From Sympetrum striolatum (lineage: Eukaryota; Arthropoda; Insecta; Odonata; Libellulidae), in NCBI GenBank assembly GCA_947579665.1, contig OX388350.1, forward strand, positions 30,103,393-30,167,392: a DNA stretch of 64,000 nt, in the 5' to 3' direction. A program made the position numbers and the translations under genes. Shown piece after piece: positions 11,499-21,653 of this stretch (positions within the stretch are counted from its first letter, which is position 1; each line of letters begins with the position of its first letter). The notes under the pieces are model-generated. The model had not been told where the DNA came from. It saw nothing but the letters and a program-made list of their open reading frames with translations, and searched no databases.

Positions 11499-14400
11499 TC
11501 TTAGTGACCTGTATCGTTATCATTAAATTAGAATCAGAGTAATTTAATATAGGCTCATATTTCTTTTCGAAGGACTTCTATATATTCTAGCATCCACCCT
11601 AATGATAATAATTTCTCCTTCCTTTCTGTTTGAACTTCGTTAAATTCAATATATTTCTCCCAAATGATAATATATCCTCAAGTAATTGTGGATGTAATAA
11701 TGTGGAATTATCTGTCCTAAATCGTATCGTAAACCAGGTCTGTTTTACTATAAGTTAAAGGAATTAATGGGCGAGGGCTATAAGACATGGACCATCCGAC
11801 AGAAATAACGCTTAAATTAAATCAGAAATGGGATCAGTGGTTTTTATTTTTAATTTCTCAGCTATATACCTGCCAATGGCGTGGGAGGATCTAAGATAGC
11901 ATGGGAATCAGTGGCTCTAGACCCGTCGAAGAATTAACTCAGCTATTCTGGGAATGACCTCTGTTGACAGCCTGAATTATTCAGAGTAAATAGATTTCTG
12001 CTTCGTACCTAATTTGCATTTCCCAGCCCTACCTTCACAATGTAATCGTTTACAGATCTTAAACTCTTTATCTTCAACCAATCAAACCAATGGGGTGGAC
12101 CTGAAACGCCTTGTATCATAGATTCCATTATAAGTTAATTGAACGACACACCACAAGTTTTTTCCCAGATTCCTTCAGGCCATTCCCCTGGTGTTCACGC
12201 GCGTGAATTTTTTCGTTTCTAAAAATACATTGATTGTGAAAAGTCTTACTAAAATATTCGCCCTTTTATTTTGGATTCCTGATCAAATGGTAGGTTTCCG
12301 TGCCAAGTTACAAATTACACCACCGATAAGAATGTTCACACTAAATCTCGAGTTTTTTCCATCCATCTGCTTCCATGCCAGATTGCTCTTGGCGGAGAGA
12401 CTCAATACTTGATGGGCTATTATTATACTATTATGGGTGAGAAGCAGGGGTATACAAACTATTGTTCAAAGGCCGCTCACCAATTCCGTGCGGCTCATTA
12501 GCTGATTCTCTCCTAAAAGTTTTGAATACACTTTTTAACCTAATATTTCAAAACTGAAATGGACCTATGTAAATTTAGCCTGTGATTTACCCTCAAGAGA
12601 AACACTGTATTATCCTTGATTCTCATTGCAATATAAAGTATGCTGTTCAATTTTGGAAGGCCGTTAGTACTTCAAAATAAATGGAAGTATATTATTTATA
12701 GGCCGCAAACGTATGTCAGTTATGTTGAGGAGGTAAAAGTTTGGACTTTGGTGTGAAAGAATTAAATTCAGTCCGAATACCGTATTTGCTGCGCATGAAA
12801 TTTATTCAGATCAAAAAGCTGAGGAGACACAAAAGAAATGGAAATATTTTGATATGTTTGAAGTGTTATCTGTTGAATGTTTTAGCATTAAAAAAGAAAA
12901 TTTACGGCAAAAATATAATTTCATTCGCTTACCTCATAATAGGATCTTAACTCATTTACATTCCAAAGGAAAGAAAGGAGAATACGTATAAAATTCAAGA
13001 CGGTAAAAACTTCATAAATAAGGAAAAAATATATTTTTTCAGCCACCGGAATTAAAAATATATCACTTCTTTTGCCATTAGTGTTCCTACGATCCTAATA
13101 TATTGAAAAATATGTACCTAGCTACCGAAAGTGGTTAAATATACTGAAAATATTATTCTGCAAGATATGCGGTTCATCGTTAACCATTTCTAAGTCTGCT
13201 GCTTTAAATAGGATTACATATTTCGTAGGTGATAAATAAAGGACTAAAAAAGTATTAATATATACCAGGAAAAAATTAATTTCACGAGAAAAATATCAAA
13301 AATAGGTGATACACCCCGCAAGCATACCAATGAGGAAATTCTTTATTTCTGTTTCCAGTTTATAAAATGTTTATTTCCTTTGTTTCCTATCAATATATTC
13401 TTTAATTAGATTAAATTAAATCTTTCCTACACAGCTGTGGGTGGAGGTCTATTTATTACAAATCAAAACTGTTGCAATATCTATGTACAAACGTAGATTT
13501 ACCTATGTTCGTAGGATCTTTATCTGATTCTCCACCCTATAAATGATTCCACAACAATCCGGCTAAGGGGTAGATATTTACGGTGGAGGTAGGGAGACCA
13601 AACACACCAGGAGGTGTTTCTTTCAGAAGTCTTGGGTTAATAATGGTGAGGTATCTGATAAAGGAGAGGTAAAGAAAGCCTTCAATAAAGAATCCGTTTG
13701 CCTTTACAACAGAATCAGTCCAGGTTCTCTACAAAGCGAAAAAATCTTGGTTGATCAACCACGGATATATATTTTATACCGATCTGCTCCCTCTCAATCA
13801 ACCACAATTTTCCCTTTACAAGGCGTTTTTTCTTCTTGTTAACCCTCTGAGTAACATGTTACAAGGTCTCCAGCGATTTTTCATCAGTAGTTTCAACATT
13901 CATCGACATTTTTATAAATGATTACGACCATTCCTACCATTTTCTATAACCATTAATTCACCGCCTCTTATGTCTCATTTTGTTTTATTGTTCCTATTTC
14001 AGTTTTCTTTTCACATCTATTACTCTTTCGGACCTCCGCTATCTCTGTCTATCCCACATTTATTACAACCTTAACCCAATCCATCTTTCTTTTCCTCTCC
14101 ATTCTCTCAAGGTTCTATTTTCTCGTACGTTGTTGGAAAAGAAATTGGAGAAGGGAAGGGAAGGGGAAATGCTGACATGAATCTGAGATAAAAAACTAGC
14201 TCAAATGGAAATATTTTAAGGTAACTTAAATAAATACGGATAATTTGCTTTTTAATGGATCATTAGATTGAAAATCAAAAAGTGTAGAGCTTGATCACAA
14301 AAATGTAAATCTTTAGAATGGTGGAAAGATTAAATATTTACGTTAAGTAATAACTGCTTCGTGATTCAGTCGAAAACTTCTGACAAACCCTCAACCAGAT

Positions 14401-15379
14401 TGTCATCATCAAGTGCTAACAATCCGATGATTTGTTTTTTGCAGTTCTTCAATGCTTCTCAGATTTTTTTTTCGGAAATTACTAACCCTTGCACCAATTG
14501 CTATCTAACCTAAGTCATCTGTAATTCTTTCACTCCACCATTTCCCCTCTATTCTTCCCCTCCGCCTATCAAGGTTGTCTTCAGTAAACTATCATGCCTT
14601 ACTATATCCCCTGTAAAGTTTCCTCTAATTTAATTATAGTCATTTTCTCCCTTCATTGACACTCCGAAGGACCTTTTCATTAGTTAATCAGTCACTATAT
14701 ATTATTTTCATCGTTTTCTGATTCCTCTTCATTGCTTCTAATCTTGTGTTCGTTACTGCATAGTCCATATTTAACAGCCATAAGAAAAGAAACTCCAAAT
14801 ATACATTTATGAACAGTTATAACAATATTTAAGCTGGAATTGTTTGCAATCAGCAAGTCGAGCACGTTGTAGTCAATTATTGATCTCAATTTCAAACTAA
14901 GCGATTTATTTGATGGATAAAAATTCTTATATTCCATTGCACGAGTACTTGTGATTTTTTATCTTTTCCTCTTGATTTCCTTCAAGGTAAATACTAGCTC
15001 ATTTCCGGTTTCAGGCATAAAGTGAGTAAGATATTCACCTCAAAATTTTCAGTAAATAATTGTGGACCAGTACTATTTACCAATAGTAAGTAATAGGCTG
15101 TCTTTTTTCCTCATTTAACTTTCATGAATGTAAAGATTCGAGCAAACTCTCACTTAAAAAAATCTTAAAAAGAGAGGAAATTCATATAATCCGTTAATAG
15201 CTTTATACTTATCTTGCTCAATGGCTTACTAATTTTGGCTTTTACTTATTTTTCTAACTTTTGATCATTATTGAGAGAATTTTTCCCAAGTTTTACATCT
15301 ATATTTATTCGTGAGAGTACATTTAAGGGATGAACCACGTTTTTCGTTTTGGAAATTTGTGGCGTGATTTCACAATGTT
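11497..15379. other. Non-coding DNA
   Basis: No gene is supported. A possible hAT end lies at 12445-12500. The part from about 13780 to 14660 is pyrimidine-rich on the plus strand. Short frames at 12191, 12741, 13980 and 14695 (minus) lack any recognisable family feature. Confidence 0.4.
12445..12500 (+). mobile_element. Possible hAT transposon end
   Basis: The sequence starts CAGGGGTATACAAACT and has GGCCGCTC shortly after. CAGGGGT followed by an A-rich word and a GGCCGC motif is common for hAT (Charlie-like) termini. I found no matching opposite end or target duplication, so this is a weak call. Confidence 0.3.
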
Positions 15380-15665
15380 TATGTCCATGTAAGAACCCTG
15401 CGAACAGCCTTTCGGCATGTGGCAGGGGGTGCAAGCACCTTGACTCTATTTATCTAATCGATTGCTTTCGCGTACCGTTCGCGGGAAAATGAATTCTTGA
15501 AACGATTCGTTCTAGCGTCTATTTCCCTGATCTTCCTCGCAGTAATAGAACGGCCTATATAACAGAAAGGTCGCATTATATCGCTTACATCTTCTGAGAA
15601 CGGAATTTCTCTGAACTTATTTGGTAAGCTTATCCTTTAAATTAGTCTTCTATCTTCTACATTTT
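15380..15665 (-). pseudogene. CR1/L2-like LINE reverse-transcriptase C-terminus and 3' UTR
   Basis: On the minus strand the conceptual protein includes ARKIREIDARTNRFKNSF, parallel to the C-terminal region of the copy at 42741-43352 (VVARTDSYFWSFFPRSIRE). The 3' UTR then reads CACCCCCTGCCACATGCCGAAAGGC, given here as two overlapping words, CACCCCCTGCCAC and GCCGAAAGGC. That same UTR word occurs at 30455-30740 (minus), 31000 (plus) and 43300 (plus). The copy is truncated at its 5' side. Confidence 0.65.
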
Positions 15666-15879
15666 TCTACAGTTGACATCGCTTATATCCAACAAAATAT
15701 TTAATGTGCACTGCTATTTACGAGGCTTATTAAGAAGAATAAGTATTCAAAAAAATAAATAATACGCATTCTGGGACGGCTTCAGAAGTCAATGGTTCTG
15801 ATAAGTGAACCAATGACTAATACTAAACTGGTTGCGGTCAGAAGCCTCCCGCCCAGGGCGGATGAAAGCCAGAGGCCGT

Positions 15880-16262
15880 CACCTCCTACTTCGATTATTT
15901 ACTCTTCTGCGTCATTTACCCTCGTTCCCTTCGTATCAGCTTCCATCACACCAATAGCATTCTGTTATCTTTTCATATCTACATTTTATTATACCCACCA
16001 TTTCATTCGATATTCTTTCTCTTTCATCCCCATCAAAATGTATTCCCCGAATCCCATTTTCTCTTTCCACTTATTTCTCCACATTTTCGTCTCACTTTCC
16101 TTCCTTTCTGTCCCCTTTTCCTCTCAAACTCATTCATTTTCCATGCCTCAATTTTCTCCATTTCTTTTCTCTCTTCACATCCCCTTTCTGACTCATCCCC
16201 TCCATCTCTCTCCATTCTCCTTTTTCTCTTTCTCGACTCTTCTTTTGAATCTTCCCTACCCC
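15880..16262. repeat. Long pyrimidine-rich tract
   Basis: About 380 bp are dominated by C and T on the plus strand (TTTCTCTT, CTTTCC, CCATTTC words). This creates a 175-codon open frame (15792-16319) made of S, F, P, L, H and I. The bias explains the frame, and there is no reason to call it a protein. It directly abuts the foldback element at 16271. Confidence 0.7.
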
Positions 16263-16270
16263 CATCTCTT

Positions 16271-17151
16271 TCGTGACCTGACAGCTAAGCGCTACGACAT
16301 TGAACGCTATTACAACTGATCACTACGACAACTGACAGCTACGACAACTGAGCGCTACGACAATTGAGCGCTACGACAATTGAGCAATATTGCTACTGAT
16401 CACTACGACAACTGACAGCTACGACAAATGAGCGCTACGACAATTGCGCGCTATTACAACTGAGCGCTACGACAATTGAACGCTACGACAATTGAGCACT
16501 ATTGCTACTGATCGCTACGACCACTGACAGCTTCGACAACTGAGCGCTACGACCACTGACAGCTACCACAACTGAGCGCTACGACAATTAAGCACTATTG
16601 CTACTGATCGCTACGACCACTTACAGCTACTACAACTGAGCGCTACGACAATTGAGCACTATTGCTACTGATCGCTACGACCACTTACAGCTACTATAAC
16701 TTAGCGCTACGACAACTGAGCACTATTTCTACTGATCACTACGACCACTGACAGCTTCGACAACTGAGCGCTACGACCACTGACAGCTACCACAACTGAG
16801 CACTACGACAATTAAGCACTATTACTACTGATCGCTACGACCACTGACAGCTACGATTATTGAGCGCAATTGCTACTGATCGCTATGACAATTGAGCGCG
16901 TCTCGTTTGAAAACGGTATTAATTGAACGACTATGACAAAGTAATATTAAATTTTCAACACTAAAAAATCAAGCGGGTGTCTTTTTTCCGATTACTGATT
17001 AAATTAGATTATATATTTTAATCACTAATTGTTTTTTACTATACATTCTTATAGAGAAATGCTTGCAGCCAGTTTGACTTCGGGTTGGGTTAGATTTAAT
17101 TGTTAAGTTAATACCGTCTGCGAACGTGACGCGCTCAGTTGTCATGGAACC
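16271..17151 (+). mobile_element. Foldback element with asymmetric arms
   Basis: The left arm is a long 16-bp tandem array ending in ATGACAATTGAGCGCG and then AACGGTATTAA (16884-16925). The right arm (about 17101-17151) is the inverted counterpart, reading in reverse complement ATGACAACTGAGCGCG and then GACGGTATTAA. The right terminus, in reverse complement, is GGTTCCATGACA, identical to the left terminus of the element at 61933. CATCTCTT (16263-16270) and CATCTCCT (17152-17159) flank the element and look like an 8-bp target duplication with one mismatch. The interior holds no transposase; the minus frame at 16999-17280 shows no domain. The right arm has one array unit against nearly 40 on the left, which suggests repeat expansion or contraction after insertion. 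Confidence 0.6.
16280..16905 (+). repeat. 16-bp minisatellite array (about 38 units)
   Basis: Units follow the consensus CGCTACGACAATTGAG with phased variants such as CACTATTGCTACTGAT, CGCTACGACCACTGAC and AGCTACGACAACTGAG. Variants recur in the same order several times. That means a higher-order repeat of four or more units was amplified on top of the 16-bp unit. The array forms most of the left arm of the foldback element. Confidence 0.9.
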
Positions 17152-17480
17152 CATCTCCTTAGCAGCTCCCCCACGTTTATTCTTTTCGTCGTTTTTCGTC
17201 TTCCATTCCTTTTTACCCAAAATCTTTTCCTCTCTTTCTTCAATTCTCCTCGTGCGTTCCACTTCACTCGGAAAAACCATTTATTTATATGCTGTAGCTG
17301 AGAAAGCGTTTCCCTTCGTTGGAGGGATTTTCTTCTCCGGAATCCAAAAGGGCTAGAGAGTGGAGTGCGTCTCTCACTCTTCCCTCTTTAATGCGTGCCA
17401 GCGTTGGTAATGCGTAGAAGGTTTATTGTGGAATAATCAAAGGTCTGCGTTATGAAAGACGGCGAATAACAGAAAAATAA
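17152..17480. other. Non-coding flank
   Basis: The pyrimidine-rich character resumes for about 100 bp (CTTTTCCTCTC words), giving an overlapping open frame at 17126-17356 that crosses the element boundary. Nothing else was recognised. Confidence 0.4.
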
Positions 17481-17830
17481 AAGTCGCGCTTTGGATCAAG
17501 TACTAGAGAAAGGGAATGAAAATATAACACTTACGATGATAAAACTAGAGCATTAAATTGAATGCTCCAATAACAGTATTAACTGAGGGGTAAGATGCAG
17601 GATCCAACCCGGTTATCAGGGAAACTGTTTTACCTGTTTAGTATTTTTTGCAAACAAAATTCGCGCTTTTGATCAAGTCCCAGAGAAAGATGATATAAAT
17701 GTTCCACTTGCAATGATAAAACCAGTGTATTAAATTTATTGCTCCAGTTATAGTGTTCACTGAGAGTTAAGATTCAAGATCCAACCAGGTTATCATAGAA
17801 ACGGTTTTACTGATAACTTCAGTTAATTGA
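17481..17830. repeat. Diverged tandem duplication, period about 177 bp
   Basis: The first unit starts near TCGCGCTTTGGATCAAGT (17484) and the second at TCGCGCTTTTGATCAAGT (17661). They share in order CAGAGAAAG-like, CGATGATAAAAC-like, TGCTCCA, GATCCAACC and GTTATCA words. Small indels separate them. The units do not match other repeats in the window. Confidence 0.8.
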
Positions 17831-19764
17831 TATTACAACGAATGGCAGTAAGTAAAACACAATAGGAAACAGCAAATGCTTTATAATATATTCAATTCGT
17901 TTGAATTAAATATAGAAATAAGATGATTACCGGCAAATACTTTAAAAATGAATTTTTCAAAATTAGATCTAATACATATGGACATCCTAACCTTACCAAA
18001 CCCAACTCTTTCCCGACAGTTCCTATAATATAAATTTAGGATAACATCTGATTCATTAGTGTAATTCAAAGAATTTGATTTCGGAGAATTTGTTTTCAAA
18101 TAATTTGTTTCCGAAGTATTTGTATGTTTGCTAGAAAACTAGTATATTTTTCGTTTTGGTAGCACAGGAGATATTTCCAATCGCTGAATTTTGTTGTCAT
18201 CATAAAGAGTCAAAATACAATAAAAAAATCGGTCGTCCATTTTAATAGGACTTCTCGCAAAAATATGTGTAGTAGTGGAGAGCAATAAAATGTCTCTCTG
18301 GGCATCAATTTCAGTGCAACTTAGTATTGTAGCATGATCGAGTTTCTAGTGTTATAGTTTTAAATGCGAAGAGAGCCCTGAAATTATATGTGACAAATCT
18401 ATAAGCAAATAATCACTTGGACGTTGTATATATACTATCCACGTTGGTCTTAATTGCATTAGTTATGATACCATCTCGATTTCCGTGCTACTTAACATCA
18501 ATCATCTTCGTTTGCCGTTTATAGGTTTTGATTGTTTTTCGAATTCTCTGATAATTAAATGCATTATCCTCTGTTTCCATGATGCGAATATCTTTGAGAA
18601 TATATATCATGAGGCCTAATACAAACATTAAGCAGTAATACACGGTTGTAATGCAACATGAGATGAACATTTTCTCTGTTAGCTGGTTATTATTTTACAC
18701 ACTGATGTGTAAAAAACTGAAACATATCTTGCACTGCGTTAAACCAAAAGTAAGATTTTCAAAATACATTATTCGTTAGGTAGTATTAAGTATTACAAAA
18801 TACAAGAGAGTAAAATACGAACAGACAACGTCAATGTGGGAGTTCACAAAAAATACTAATGGAGAAATGTAGGCATTTGAGAAGGCCATCATGTTTCCTT
18901 ATTAGACGATTGGGTTGCTCTTATAGTTTAATCTCCATGAATATATAAAAAGAATTGGAATTTTCCCCCGGCCTAAGACTAGAAGACACTCTAACATATA
19001 ACGAAGACATGCATGGTGAAGCATAAAATATAATGAGATGACATGCCGCGCAGGGCCTAATCTTCCGGAAAGTTTGTTCATACTAAGAATTCGTAAAAGG
19101 AAAGAAAAACATTTGAAGAAAAAACACACAGAAGCCTGACTCTGTTACGACTTAATCATCAAGACATGAAATTTAAGTAGTTATTGGAAGAGAGTGACGT
19201 ATCTAGCGGGCTGAAATTGCTTGCAAATGACTACGATAGAATATTGTAGAACGGCACACTATTTGTCTTAGCTGATAGATCTTAGGTTGACTTGAACTTC
19301 AGGAATAATTTTATAGTCTACCATAAAGATAGCTAACGACCAAATCAATCACTAGCCAAATGTTTATTTTCAAGTAATAAAAACTTTCACATGTTAAGAA
19401 CATGCCTCTTTTTCACTTAAATTCACTTTTTTTCATAAACCAACAATATCTTAGTTTTATGAATAATAAAATAAATAAACAAATAAATGATTTATATATT
19501 TATTTTTTATTTATTATTTTTTATGTATGGGTGTTTATATTTTATGTAGTTGAGTTATATGGATGCATAGAAATTGTTTTAATTGATTGTTTTATAAATT
19601 AACGTCACTACCCGTCCTCGTGACTAGCTGCGGCGGTATTGTGTGATAAATAAATAAATGTACATCTAAATAAATTTACATTGAAAGGGAACAAGATATG
19701 ACTTTTTAACAAGAAGAAGGACAAGGAAAAACGAAGGGGAAAAAGAAAATTCAATATAAGGTAG
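17831..19764. other. AT-rich non-coding DNA
   Basis: Nothing is recognised. Short minus frames at 17881, 18488 and 18902 and a plus frame at 19402 have ordinary AT-driven composition and no motif. Confidence 0.4.
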
Positions 19765-19824
19765 GCTTGGGGGTCCATGGAAAAATGAAAGGGGTCCACG
19801 GGAAAAAAAAAGTTTGGGAACCTG
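19765..19824 (-). mobile_element. hAT-like terminal remnant
   Basis: On the minus strand the end reads CAGGTTCCCAAACTTTTT, followed by CCCGTGGACCCC, a common hAT terminus layout. Only this end was found. It lies 10 bp from the start of the next hAT element. Confidence 0.5.
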
Positions 19825-19834
19825 TGGTCTAGAT

Positions 19835-20477
19835 CAGGGGTTCCCAACCGGTGGTACGCAGGAACGTTTCAGGTGGTACGGGTGGGTAATACGAGCGATT
19901 ACGAGTAATTGGACGACTTATGAGTAATAAATAAAACTGTAATTTGCAATAATCGTTTTATTTTTTCCTTTATTATGAAAATGTTATTAGTATGCATCTA
20001 TACATGACTATTCTCCGTTGAAACCGGTAGCAAATTAAAAATCCTGTGGAAAAAAATTACCATCCTGTTACCTTCATTTTAAATGATGAACTTCCACCAC
20101 ATCTCGTCTGAATCTGTGAATTTTATCTTTATGCATTTTAATTACAAATTAGCAAGAAAAAAATTGAAATATATATATATATATATACATATAATTCCTT
20201 TTTTCTTTTGAGGACCTTCTTGATATGATATCGACTTTAAATTTGTATCACAGAAATGCTTTTTTTTTTCTTCGGAAAGGATTGAAAAAACCGAAATATA
20301 AATGCATTGATAATTAAATATGAAGTTTTCTCAGTAATTTAATTAACATAAAACAAACCAATAGGCACTTTTCCGACAATAAATATAAGTTTTTTTATAA
20401 AATATAGGACTGTTGGTACGCCAAAATTTCTAAATATTTCAACTGGTGCGCAGTTGCTAAAAGGTTGGGAACTCCTG
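19835..20477 (+). mobile_element. Non-autonomous hAT element
   Basis: The left end is CAGGGGTTCCCAACCGGTGG and the right end, inverted, is GGTTGGGAACTCCTG. Subterminal words also match in inverted form (GGTACGC near the left, GTGCGCAG near the right). The flanking octamers GTCTAGAT (19827-19834) and GTTTAGAG (20478-20485) agree at six of eight positions and fit an aged 8-bp hAT target duplication. The roughly 640-bp AT-rich interior has no transposase frame. Confidence 0.75.
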
Positions 20478-20569
20478 GTTTAGAGAGACACCCAGTACTT
20501 TTCCGATGACTAAAGGAAAATCCCACTGGATAGAAACGTCCCCATAAAGCTCTCTACATGATCATTTTT

Positions 20570-21020
20570 ACCATTGCGTGATCCTCATCAATTTGATCCG
20601 ACTAATACGCGGCTTGACGAGGAAAATAATTACTCGCTTCGCGGGACTACCATGGCGTGCTCTTTTCTTCCAGGGACGAAATATGCCGTGTCATTCATAG
20701 ACGCCTCTGTCACGCCGCGTTTAATGACGTCTGCATGCTTCTGTCGAGTGCGCCGCAGTCTCGTCGTCCCGTTCATCCGGAACCCCTAATTGAGAACAGG
20801 ACACCCGGAAATTCTGGGTCAAAGGATGTTTTATGCGTGAGGAGTTAACTGGTCGTAACAGCAAACTCCATCCTATTCGTCCAGCGAATGGGTCATTATC
20901 GTGGAACGCCGTTTTCACGCGTATAAAGCGAGGATCTTCGGACGTCGGGCTTTCACACACCCTGAGGCAGTGGGTTTCTGACCGCCTGCATCTTGAGGTC
21001 CCCACTTACGCAACGTAATG
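20570..21020 (+). promoter_or_regulatory. CpG-richer block with candidate TATA promoter
   Basis: This block has many CpG dinucleotides and a higher GC content than its surroundings. A TATAAAG box lies at 20922-20928, and about 30 bp downstream is CTTTCACAC (20950-20958), a possible initiator. Open frames on both strands overlap (20574-20789, 20657-20848, 20721-21005 minus, 20833-21018), and none resembles a known protein. CpG retention in an otherwise AT-rich region is consistent with a promoter plus first exon, but could also reflect an old repeat. There is no downstream gene to link it to. Confidence 0.3.
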
Positions 21021-21100
21021 TTTGGACGATTGAAATTTCAGACTATCAGTATAGTTTGTTAAATTTATCATCCTGAGTGAGCATGCAGAGCAAAAAAAAG

Positions 21101-21653
21101 TTAAAGGAGTGAAGAGAGACTTGGTAAAATCCACACGCGTTTATTAATTAGACCCGTTTCGGCAACGCTTGAAACAGGAGGACCAGCATATATTTTACCC
21201 GAGGCAAAGATAAGTTGAGGATTCCATCTCATAGATTAAGCCTAACTGAAAGAAGTTTTGACGTGATGGATTTAAAATTTTATAATAAATTGCCTAACGC
21301 TACCAAAGGCAATAAAAACGTACAATTCGGTAAACAATTAAAACTATTTCTCCTAACAAAAACTTACTATAGGGTAAATGAATTTGTAAATGAGGGAAAC
21401 CTGTAATATATTATAGATACGAGATGTGTTATTAAGAATAAAATCTATGATTTAATACAATTTTAATGTACGTTGTAAAGTGTTTCTAAAGTAACTTGTG
21501 CTGTGTCGGTGTGATTATTAATTACTTATCCTAAACGTGCATACATATGTCCTTGGATGAATAAAAATTATTATTACTATTAGACAGCCATGATCATCTG
21601 ATACCGAAACCGGTCGACTTGTGGATAGTAACAAGTCTTTCTTCACTTCTTTA
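21101..21653 (+). mobile_element. Inverted-repeat-flanked composite element
   Basis: The left arm (21101-21165) and right arm (21602-21653) are inverted repeats. Words in the left arm such as GGAGTGAAGAGAGACTTGG and ATCCACA match AGAAGTGAAGAAAGACTTG and ATCCACA in the reverse complement of the right. Both arms contain CGAAAC-GGTC-type words (CCGTTTCGG inverted, GAAACCGGTCG). Between them lies a LINE C-terminal fragment. This could be a repeat that gained a LINE insertion, or a Penelope-like element with inverted ends. I cannot decide between them. Confidence 0.5.
21206..21590 (+). pseudogene. Jockey/CR1-type LINE C-terminal fragment with (ATT)n tail
   Basis: The 63-codon frame ending at 21406 contains LTERSFDVMDLKFYNKLP, followed by KQLKLFLL and YYRVNEFVNE. 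The pattern of SF, then a short gap, K-[FL]-YN-KLP, and a terminal FY..NEF..E is typical of the extreme C-terminus of arthropod non-LTR reverse-transcriptase proteins. The 3' UTR ends AATAAAAATTATTATTACTATT, consistent with target-primed reverse transcription. Everything upstream of the C-terminus is missing. Confidence 0.7.

Noticed and set aside
15792..16319. 175-codon open frame, longest in the window
   Set aside because: It is produced by the pyrimidine-rich tract and runs into the 16-bp array. The composition is almost only S, F, P, L, H and I, with no domain.
16280..16905. CRISPR-like array
   Set aside because: The units are contiguous 16-mers with no unique spacers, in a eukaryotic context.
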